Shown: positions 1 to 6,287 of the stretch, piece after piece | Position numbering within the stretch: the first letter of the stretch is position 1 | How the letters are laid out: every line of letters starts with the position of its first letter | Source of the DNA: Lachnospiraceae bacterium UBA1760 | Lineage (GTDB): Bacteria; Bacillota; Clostridia; Lachnospirales; Lachnospiraceae | DNA length: 20,241 nt | Assembly (NCBI GenBank): GCA_002314775.1 | Contig: DCHE01000062.1 | Coordinates: 14,544-34,784, forward strand | Reading direction: 5' to 3' | Notes under the pieces: generated by a model | What the model was told of the DNA's origin: nothing | Seen by the model: only the letters and a program-made list of their open reading frames with translations | The model's database searches: none | Made by a program: the position numbers and the translations under genes

Positions 1-444
1 ACCAATCTTACCACCCTTTGCATAAGGTGCAAGAAGGTCGATAACCTTAATTCCTGTCTCGAGCATCTCAACAACAGGGCTCTGGTCCTCAAATGTTGGT
101 GGCTCTCTGTGGATACACCATCTCTCTCCGTCCTCAAGCTTATCTCCATCATCAAGAGGCTCGCCAAGCACGTCAAATATTCTTCCCAAGGTCTGCTCGC
201 CGACTGGAACCATGATACCATTTCCAGTAGCAACAACCTCCATATCTCTGCAAAGTCCCTCTGAAGGTGCGAGCATGATACATCTTACGACGCTTCTACC
301 AATATGCTGCGATACCTCCATAACTCTTTTTTCTTCTCCAAGCATTACATAAAGAGCATCCTTTATAGCTGGAAGCTTAGAGTCAGAGAACTCCACATCA
401 ACAACAGGTCCCGAAACCTGTACTATCTTACCTTTATTTTCCAT
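1..444 (-). CDS. atpD: ATP synthase F1 beta subunit, N-terminal part (runs off left edge)
   Basis: The reverse strand from 444 encodes MENKGKIVQVSGPVVDV, the usual start of the catalytic beta subunit of F1, and continues through 148 codons to the window edge, ending near LLAPYAKGGKIG. That is just before the expected P-loop, so the nucleotide-binding and catalytic residues lie outside the window. The ATG at 444 follows a GAGGTGAG ribosome binding site. The gap from the atpG stop (465) is 20 bases, so the two genes are co-transcribed. Beta alternates with alpha in the F1 hexamer and carries the catalytic sites for ATP synthesis or hydrolysis. Nothing odd is seen in the visible part; atpC would be expected next, beyond the edge. 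Confidence 0.96.
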   Translation of the reverse strand, partial: MENKGKIVQVSGPVVDVEFSDSKLPAIKDALYVMLGEEKRVMEVSQHIGRSVVRCIMLAPSEGLCRDMEVVATGNGIMVPVGEQTLGRIFDVLGEPLDDGDKLEDGERWCIHREPPTFEDQSPVVEMLETGIKVIDLLAPYAKGGKIG

Positions 445-464
445 AGTGAATTTCTCACCTCATT

Positions 465-1421
465 TCATTTAGTCTTCTGCTTTTTATTCCTAAGTGCCTT
501 TGCACCTCCGGCAACCTCAGTAATCTGCTGAGTGATGGCAGCCTGCCTTACACGGTTGTACTGAACTGTAAGGTCTCTGAGCATGTCATTTGCATTGTCT
601 GTCGCTGCCTGCATTGCCTGCATTCTCGAATTTTCCTCACTAGCTGATGCCTCAACTAATGCACCGTAAACGAAACCTGTAATATAGTTATAAACGAGCT
701 TTTTAAGTACCTCCTTACGGGATGGATAAATGAGATACCAGTCATCCGCCGCCTCAAGGGCCTCCTTTGCGAATTCTGAACTTTGGGTATGCTTCTGCTG
801 CGACTCCTCAATAAGCTCATTTTTTACGAACTCTCTGGTTCTGAGTGGAAGAAGCTGCTGCACTTCAACCTCCTGCTTCATACTGTTTACCATACGTGTG
901 TAAACAACGTAAACCTCATCTAGCTCCTCGTTGTTATAAAGCTCAAGGATGTACTCAGAAATCATTCTTGCACGGTGAATAGATGGGTTGTTGGCTGAAT
1001 ATGGGAAGTTCTCCTCAATATTATACTTCTGAGCCTTGAAATAATGTCTTCCAATCTCACCCACAACAAGAAGTCTGAATTCCTCGGCCTCCTTAATAGC
1101 TGCCTCGGCCTCCTTCATTACGTTGTGGTTATAAGCACCTGCCATACCCTTATCACCTGTGATGATTAGATAACCCTTCTTCTTAACAGTCTCGTTCATA
1201 TCCTTAGGTCTGTTATCGAAGTAAATGTGCTGCATATCAGGAAAATGCAAAAGTATCTCAGAGATTCCATTCTGAAGACCGTAGAAATAAGCTTCAGTGT
1301 TTTCAAGCTTCTGCTTAGCCTTACGCACCTTCATGGAAGAAATCATATACATAGCATTCGTAATCTTTTTGGTATCCTGAATACTATTTATTCTATTTTG
1401 AATTTCCTTTGAATTTGCCAT
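465..1421 (-). CDS. atpG: ATP synthase F1 gamma subunit (central stalk)
   Basis: The protein has 318 residues. The N-terminal helix (EIQNRINSIQDTKKITNAM) and the C-terminal helix (SRMQAMQAATDNANDML) are the hallmark coiled-coil halves of the gamma rotor shaft, and the central Rossmann-like part contains YLIITGDKGMAGAYN. Gamma rotates inside the alpha-beta hexamer and couples it to the c-ring. At 318 residues it is longer than the usual 285-295, with extra length in the middle region (around residues 60-80 and 200-225). It starts 4 bases after the stop of the delta-alpha gene (1426), and its purine-rich SD lies inside the end of that gene, so translation is probably coupled. Confidence 0.96.
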   Translation of the reverse strand: MANSKEIQNRINSIQDTKKITNAMYMISSMKVRKAKQKLENTEAYFYGLQNGISEILLHFPDMQHIYFDNRPKDMNETVKKKGYLIITGDKGMAGAYNHNVMKEAEAAIKEAEEFRLLVVGEIGRHYFKAQKYNIEENFPYSANNPSIHRARMISEYILELYNNEELDEVYVVYTRMVNSMKQEVEVQQLLPLRTREFVKNELIEESQQKHTQSSEFAKEALEAADDWYLIYPSRKEVLKKLVYNYITGFVYGALVEASASEENSRMQAMQAATDNANDMLRDLTVQYNRVRQAAITQQITEVAGGAKALRNKKQKTK

Positions 1422-1425
1422 TTAA

Positions 1426-3453
1426 TCACTCTCTATTCTTAAACTCGCTTGCTGCTTCAACGATTGCCTGTCTGATATCATCATCAAGAACCTTGCTGGT
1501 TTCAAGTGAGTTAATGATATCTGAATGCTCGTCTGCGAAGAACTTGATAAGTCCCTCCTTGAAGCCTCTTACCTTATCTGCAGGAAGATCACTGAATATT
1601 CTCGCATTAACTGCTGTAAGAATAATAACCTGCTCTGGCATTGAAAGAGGTCTTCCAAGAGGCTGCTTTAAAAGCTCCATAAGACTTCTACCATGGGCAA
1701 GCTGCTTCTTTGTACTCTCGTCAAGATCAGAAGAGAACTGGGTAAATACCTCCATCTCTCTGTACTGAGCAAGATCGATACGTACAGTACCTGCTGCCTT
1801 CTTCATAGCCTTTGTCTGAGCAGCACCACCAACACGGGATACGGAAAGACCTACATTTACGGCTGGTCTCTGTCCTGCATTGAAGAGCTCTGTCTCAAGA
1901 TAAATCTGGCCATCTGTGATTGAAATAACGTTAGTAGGAATGTAAGCTGATACATCTCCTGCCTGTGTTTCTATGATTGGAAGTGCAGTGATTGAACCGC
2001 CACCAATCTCATCTGAAATTCTTGATGAACGCTCGAGAAGTCTTGAGTGGAGATAGAATACATCTCCTGGATAAGCCTCTCTACCTGGTGAACGCTCAAG
2101 AAGAAGCGAAATTGCTCTGTAAGCAACGGCATGCTTAGACAAATCATCGTAAACAATAAGTACATCCTTGCCCTTGTACATAAAGTACTCTGCCATAGCT
2201 GTTCCTGAATATGGTGCAATGTACTGAAGAGCTGCTGGATCTGAGGCTGTAGCTGACACGATAATTGTGTAGTCCATAGCATCATTTGTTCTTAAGGTAT
2301 TAACAAGCTTTGCGATTGTTGATGCCTTCTGTCCGATTGCAACATATATACAGATTACATCCTTGCCCTTCTGGTTAAGGATTGTATCCATAGCAATTGA
2401 GGTCTTACCAGTCTGTCTGTCACCGATTATGAGCTCTCTCTGACCACGTCCGATTGGGAACATCGAGTCGATTGAGAGGATACCTGTCTCCATAGGTACA
2501 TTTACGGATTTACGGTCAACTACTGAAGCCGCCTCATTCTCAATTGGTCTGAAGCTATCGGAAATGATCTCGCCCTGACCATCAATAGGTGCACCAAGTG
2601 CATCTACGATACGTCCAAGGAAGCCCTCTCCAACTGGAACACCAGCCATTTTTCCTGAACGGATTACACGGCTGCCCTCAAATATCTCTGTGTCACGACC
2701 AAATAAAATGACACCGATATCATTCTTTCTGATATCCTGAACCATACCCTTTACGCCACAGTCAAAGATTACAATCTCACCATAGCATGCATGGTCTATA
2801 CCATCTACATTTACAATACCGTCACCAACCCAGGTAACAGTACCAATCTCCTTATCCTTCGCCTGAAGCTCGAAGTCTGCAAGATCAGTTTTAAGGATGG
2901 AAATAATACTGTCCTTACTGAAGTTATTACCCTTAACTTCCTTTAAAACTGCCTGATTCATAGCTGATTTAAGCTGATGAATTCTACCTCTTTCACTCCA
3001 GTCAAACTCCTTTGTACCTACTCTTAAGATAAATCCACTCTTAAGGGAATCATCCTTCTTAAGTACAAGCTCAACATCCTCCCTGCCTGCTTCCTTCTTG
3101 ACAAATGCCTTAATCTTCTCAAGCTTTTCTGCGTCTGGCTCGGTAACATACACAAGCTCAGCATGATTATCTCTCTTTCCCGGAGTGGAAAGAAGTCCGT
3201 CATATGCCTCTAACACATCAAAGAAGCAGTTAAATTCGTTGTTGTCGCAAAGAATCTTGAGGAAATTTCTAACATCCTGTGTGAATACCCTGTCAATAAT
3301 CTTATGCTTCTTTTCAAGCTCAACTGTTGGATCATTGAACTGAGTGAGTATCTCAGGAACTACCTCAAGAATGTCCTTAACCTGCTGCAGGGATTCCTTC
3401 TGGATGCCGGATTTGATTAAATCCGATGCATAGTTTAATGCTTTTTCTGTCAT
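1426..3453 (-). CDS. atpA: ATP synthase delta-alpha fusion protein (AtpH joined to AtpA)
   Basis: One uninterrupted 675-residue frame replaces the two genes normally found here. Residues 1 to about 172 match the delta subunit (peripheral-stalk cap): helical N-terminal domain, then the C-terminal LKSGFILRVGTKEFD and GRIHQLKSAMN. From about residue 178 the sequence is the alpha subunit: N-terminal helix SIISILKTDLADFE, the beta-barrel (IGTVTWVGDGI), Walker A GDRQTGKT (344-351), the arginine finger in VGLSVSRVGG (R540), and the normal alpha C-terminus. Usual lengths are about 180 and 500, so neither part is missing. It starts 2 bases after the atpF stop with an AGGTGA SD. No ATG, GTG or TTG with an SD lies in frame at the junction, so a free alpha from internal initiation is not evident. 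Identity is certain; how three delta domains fit one F1 is unknown. Confidence 0.95.
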   Translation of the reverse strand: MTEKALNYASDLIKSGIQKESLQQVKDILEVVPEILTQFNDPTVELEKKHKIIDRVFTQDVRNFLKILCDNNEFNCFFDVLEAYDGLLSTPGKRDNHAELVYVTEPDAEKLEKIKAFVKKEAGREDVELVLKKDDSLKSGFILRVGTKEFDWSERGRIHQLKSAMNQAVLKEVKGNNFSKDSIISILKTDLADFELQAKDKEIGTVTWVGDGIVNVDGIDHACYGEIVIFDCGVKGMVQDIRKNDIGVILFGRDTEIFEGSRVIRSGKMAGVPVGEGFLGRIVDALGAPIDGQGEIISDSFRPIENEAASVVDRKSVNVPMETGILSIDSMFPIGRGQRELIIGDRQTGKTSIAMDTILNQKGKDVICIYVAIGQKASTIAKLVNTLRTNDAMDYTIIVSATASDPAALQYIAPYSGTAMAEYFMYKGKDVLIVYDDLSKHAVAYRAISLLLERSPGREAYPGDVFYLHSRLLERSSRISDEIGGGSITALPIIETQAGDVSAYIPTNVISITDGQIYLETELFNAGQRPAVNVGLSVSRVGGAAQTKAMKKAAGTVRIDLAQYREMEVFTQFSSDLDESTKKQLAHGRSLMELLKQPLGRPLSMPEQVIILTAVNARIFSDLPADKVRGFKEGLIKFFADEHSDIINSLETSKVLDDDIRQAIVEAASEFKNRE

Positions 3454-3455
3454 CT

Positions 3456-3938
3456 TTAATCACCTGCTTTATCTAAAAATTCGTCGTAGAGAGCTGCGTC
3501 TACATCTGCTCCACTCTTTCCGGCTACAACCTTTGATGCTGCTGAAACAACCATATCTGCGATATCCTTCTTCGCACTCTCAATGATTTCCTGCTTCTTC
3601 TTCTCAGCGTCAGTCGTTGCATCCTCTTCTATCTTTCTTGCCTTAACATTTGCCTCTTCGACAATCTTCTTGTACTGCTCGTCAGCTTCCTTTCTAGCTT
3701 CAGAAAGTGCCGCCTTACGAGACTGCTCGATATTTGCAAGCTGCTCATTACACTCTGCCTGAACCTTTTCAGCCTCAGCCTTGCTCTTTGCAGCGTCATC
3801 AAGTGACTGGTCTGCAAGCTTCTGTCTCTCCGCAATAATCTTCTGCACCGGCTTAAATAAAATAACCTTTAATGCTACAAATAAAACAAGAAGGTTGACG
3901 ATGGTAAATATTAAGTTTGCTGCATCTATTTTAAGCAT
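3456..3938 (-). CDS. atpF: ATP synthase Fo b subunit (peripheral stalk)
   Basis: This 160-residue protein has one N-terminal membrane helix (about residues 8-27, LIFTIVNLLVLFVALKVI) followed by FKPVQKIIAERQ and a long Ala/Glu/Lys-rich helix with coiled-coil character, the classic b-subunit layout. A dimer of b connects the membrane a subunit to the delta cap on F1. Length is normal. There is only one b gene, so the stalk is presumably a homodimer. It lies between atpE (82 bases away) and the delta-alpha gene (2 bases away). An AAAGGCGG SD precedes the ATG at 3938. Confidence 0.95.
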   Translation of the reverse strand: MLKIDAANLIFTIVNLLVLFVALKVILFKPVQKIIAERQKLADQSLDDAAKSKAEAEKVQAECNEQLANIEQSRKAALSEARKEADEQYKKIVEEANVKARKIEEDATTDAEKKKQEIIESAKKDIADMVVSAASKVVAGKSGADVDAALYDEFLDKAGD

Positions 3939-4020
3939 ATTTAATATACCGCCTTTCGATCATTTTAATCTATCAACTTGCCCTTCACATTATCCTGCAA
4001 ATGGCATCCCTCGAAAATAA

Positions 4021-4245
4021 TTATTTAAGCATAACTATGATCATCAGTGCGATAACGAAACAGTAAATAGCAGTTGCCTCTGCAAGTGCACAACCAAGGA
4101 TAAGCATGTTACGAATCTTTCCATCTGCTTCTGGCTGTCTTGCTACAGCCTCTGTTGCCTTACCTGTTGCAATACCAATTCCAATACCTGCACCAAGTGC
4201 TCCTAAAACTGCAATACCTGCACCGATTGCGATAATTGTTCCCAT
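4021..4245 (-). CDS. atpE: ATP synthase Fo c subunit (rotor ring)
   Basis: This is a two-helix hairpin proteolipid. I start it at the ATG at 4245 (MGTIIAIGAG, 74 residues) because AAAGGAGA sits 7 bases upstream; a longer reading from a TTG at 4266 would place that SD inside the coding region. Helix 1 is Gly-rich (GALGAGIGIGIATGKATE), the polar loop is ARQPEADGKIR, and helix 2 carries the ion-binding glutamate E56 in ALAEATAIY. Compared with the Na+-binding ring of Ilyobacter (Gln in helix 1, Glu-Ser in helix 2), this protein has Ile at the Gln position and Ala after the Glu, so proton coupling is more likely. It sits between atpB and atpF. Confidence 0.95.
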   Translation of the reverse strand: MGTIIAIGAGIAVLGALGAGIGIGIATGKATEAVARQPEADGKIRNMLILGCALAEATAIYCFVIALMIIVMLK

Positions 4246-4323
4246 AATTAAATCTCCTTTTTTCAAATTAATTCAAATAAATGTCTCTTGTTTCCTTTTT
4301 CTTCCCAGCTTTAACTTTTCTTC

Positions 4324-5013
4324 CTAATCTATCTCTTCACCAATATATAAAGAGGTAAGGAATACGAAAACATAAGCCTGAAGCAGTCCGTCGAACAGGT
4401 CAAAATACACGCTGAATACAGCAGGTAAGATAACCGGCACAACAAGCTTGATAAGCTCCATAATTACGAATGCACCAAGTACGTTACCAAAAAGTCGCAT
4501 ACAAAGTGAAAGCGGTCTGGTAAATACCTCAAGGATATTGATTGGAGTTACAATTGCTATTGGCTCTGTAAACTTGTGTAACCATCTCTTTACTCCAAGA
4601 TGATAAATTCCAGCAGCCTCAACAAGTACTATACTCATAAGCGAAAGTGCAATGGTAACTGTCAAATCCTTTGTTGGCGACTTAAATCCGAAGAGACCAA
4701 TGATATTGGCTACTCCCAGATAAACCAGAACTGTTGCAAGATATGGTGTGTAGGCTTTTCCCTTTTCGCCCACCATATTGTCAACCATATCTGTGAGCTT
4801 TGTCACAATAAGCTCCGCCACAGCCTGACGTTTGCTGATATGATCCACCCTTAGGTTTCTCGACAAAATGAATGCTCCCAGAATCAGAACGGCCATAATA
4901 ATCCAGGTTACTACAACTGACTCGGCTACGTTAATCTGCATACCGAAAAGGTTGAAGGAAAACACTGTCTCGCATTCAAGCTCATTCATCAATTCTTCTG
5001 CCAGCTTGTCCAA
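4324..5013 (-). CDS. atpB: ATP synthase Fo a subunit (ion channel)
   Basis: The protein has 229 residues and is strongly hydrophobic with five or six membrane helices. The conserved stator arginine is R173 in PLSLCMRLFGN, in the helix facing the c-ring, and the C-terminal helix LLQAYVFVFLTSLYIGEEID is typical. The chosen start is a TTG at 5013, because AAGGAG lies 8 bases before it; the next ATG (residue 9) has no SD. It is the first gene of the operon: no atpI is found between it and mnmA. Its leader carries a promoter and a terminator-like hairpin, described separately. Confidence 0.95.
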   Translation of the reverse strand: MDKLAEELMNELECETVFSFNLFGMQINVAESVVVTWIIMAVLILGAFILSRNLRVDHISKRQAVAELIVTKLTDMVDNMVGEKGKAYTPYLATVLVYLGVANIIGLFGFKSPTKDLTVTIALSLMSIVLVEAAGIYHLGVKRWLHKFTEPIAIVTPINILEVFTRPLSLCMRLFGNVLGAFVIMELIKLVVPVILPAVFSVYFDLFDGLLQAYVFVFLTSLYIGEEID

Positions 5014-5034
5014 GTGATCATCTCCTTTCTTAGT

Positions 5035-5102
5035 TTCTAAAAAAGAAAAAGCGACAGTGCGCCTCTATCCGTCCATTCTGGATAGATGACATCTCTGTCG
5101 CT
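5035..5102 (-). terminator. Terminator-like hairpin in the atp operon leader
   Basis: On the minus strand AGCGACAG (5095-5102) pairs with CTGTCGCT (5050-5057), with an inner TCTATCC/GGATAGA-type stem (5064-5070 with 5080-5086). It is followed at once by TTTTTCTTTTTT (about 5038-5049). The upstream A-rich stretch can also pair with the T-run, so it could work in both directions. The atpB SD begins only about 10 bases after the T-run, leaving no room for a promoter downstream. The hairpin may end sulP-mnmA transcripts, but atp transcripts must also pass it, so it could act as an attenuator. Confidence 0.75.
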
Positions 5103-5123
5103 GAGGTTCTTTTTTACTCGACT

Positions 5124-5153
5124 ATTTTATCACTTTTCTTATATATTCGTCAA
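5124..5153 (-). promoter_or_regulatory. Predicted atp operon promoter
   Basis: On the minus strand TTGACG (5148-5153) is followed after 18 bases by TAAAAT (5124-5129), with TGA just before it (extended -10). Each box matches the sigma-A consensus in five of six bases. Transcription would start near 5117, giving a leader of about 100 bases that contains the hairpin at 5035-5102. The promoter lies in the short gap after mnmA. Confidence 0.65.
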
Positions 5154-5185
5154 TCAATATTATTAATGACTACTCTCCCTTAGCT

Positions 5186-6286
5186 CTAGGAAATAATTCC
5201 GCCCCCTAATACATAGTCTCCATCATAGATAACGAGTGACTGACCCTTTGTCACTGCTCTCTGAGGCTCGTCGAAAAGCATATCTACGGAACCGTCTTCA
5301 TTTATTTTGAGCGTACCTGGTTGTTCCTTGTGACGGTATCTGATTTTAGCTGATACTCGCAATTCCCTTGTTCCCTCTGGAATGGTATTTATAAAATTTA
5401 CTTCCTCGGCATGAACCTTTCTTGTGAAAAGGTCCTCATTTTTTCCAAGTACTACTACATTTCTCTCCGGATCGATATCTACTACGTAGAGCGGATGGGC
5501 TGCAGATATTCCCAGTCCCTTTCTCTGTCCAATGGTGTAATTAATGATTCCCTTATGCTGTCCAAGGACGTTGCCTTCCATATCTACAAAGTCACCGGGC
5601 TTTGGCTTTTTGCAGTTTCCACTGGCGCCACAGATATCACAGGTGTATTTCTCAATCACCTTTGCATAGTCTCCATCCGGAACAAAGCAGATATCCTGGC
5701 TGTCGTGCTTTCTTGCATTTAACAGATTATTTGCTTCGGCCAGTTCTCTTGCTTCATTTTTAGTCATCTCTCCCATTGGAAACTCGATGTGACTTAGATC
5801 CTCCTGCGAGAGAAAATAGAGAACGTAGCTCTGGTCTTTTGTTTCGTCCTTTGCCTTCTTTAATCTGTACTCACCGAGCTTCTCATCGTATTCATTTATT
5901 ACATAGTGGCCAGTTACGATTTTGTCGCAGCTAAGCTCAAGTGCTCTCTGCCACAGATCACTAAACTTCATACTTTTGTTACAGTCAATGCATGGATTTG
6001 GTGTATGTCCCTTGAGATAGGTTCTCACGAACTTCATTATTACCTTTTCCTTGAAATCCTCTGTAAAGTTAAATACATAGTAAGGAATTCCTAAGGCATT
6101 TGCCACGGCTCTTGCATCCTCTATATCATCCAGGGAGCAGCAGGTATGCTCTTTGCTTACACCAATGTCCTCATTATCGTAGAGCTTCATTGTTATTCCT
6201 ATGGTTTGGTAGCCCTTATTCTTAATAAGGAGCGCCGCTACCGAGCTGTCGACTCCACCGCTCATTGCTATAAGTGCTTTAATCAT
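5186..6286 (-). CDS. mnmA: tRNA-specific 2-thiouridylase MnmA
   Basis: MnmA puts sulfur on uridine 34 of Lys, Glu and Gln tRNAs, using ATP to adenylate the base. The PP-loop motif SGGVDS is at residues 9-14, the catalytic cysteines are C99/C102 in NPCIDCNK and C200 in SQDICFVPDGD, and TIGQRKGLG and the C-terminal beta domain are present. I start at the ATG at 6286 (366 residues) because AAGGAG lies just upstream; a reading from 6316 would add ten basic residues and bury the SD. It begins one base after the sulP stop, with the SD inside sulP, so translation is coupled. Odd: an extra cysteine cluster C216-x2-C219-x5-C225 sits right after the second catalytic segment. Confidence 0.95.
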   Translation of the reverse strand: MIKALIAMSGGVDSSVAALLIKNKGYQTIGITMKLYDNEDIGVSKEHTCCSLDDIEDARAVANALGIPYYVFNFTEDFKEKVIMKFVRTYLKGHTPNPCIDCNKSMKFSDLWQRALELSCDKIVTGHYVINEYDEKLGEYRLKKAKDETKDQSYVLYFLSQEDLSHIEFPMGEMTKNEARELAEANNLLNARKHDSQDICFVPDGDYAKVIEKYTCDICGASGNCKKPKPGDFVDMEGNVLGQHKGIINYTIGQRKGLGISAAHPLYVVDIDPERNVVVLGKNEDLFTRKVHAEEVNFINTIPEGTRELRVSAKIRYRHKEQPGTLKINEDGSVDMLFDEPQRAVTKGQSLVIYDGDYVLGGGIIS

Positions 6287-6287
6287 C

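Noticed and set aside
304..531. Plus-strand frame opposite atpD and atpG
   Set aside because: It lies antisense to well-supported genes, has no SD and is composed of reverse-complement coding sequence.
2880..2945. Separate alpha start inside the delta-alpha gene
   Set aside because: SD-like AAGGAAG and AAGGG occur at the junction, but no in-frame ATG, GTG or TTG follows at usable distance; only an ATT pair does.
4246..4266. Longer atpE starting at TTG (4266)
   Set aside because: The extra codons contain the AAAGGAGA ribosome binding site for the ATG at 4245, so the short form is favoured.
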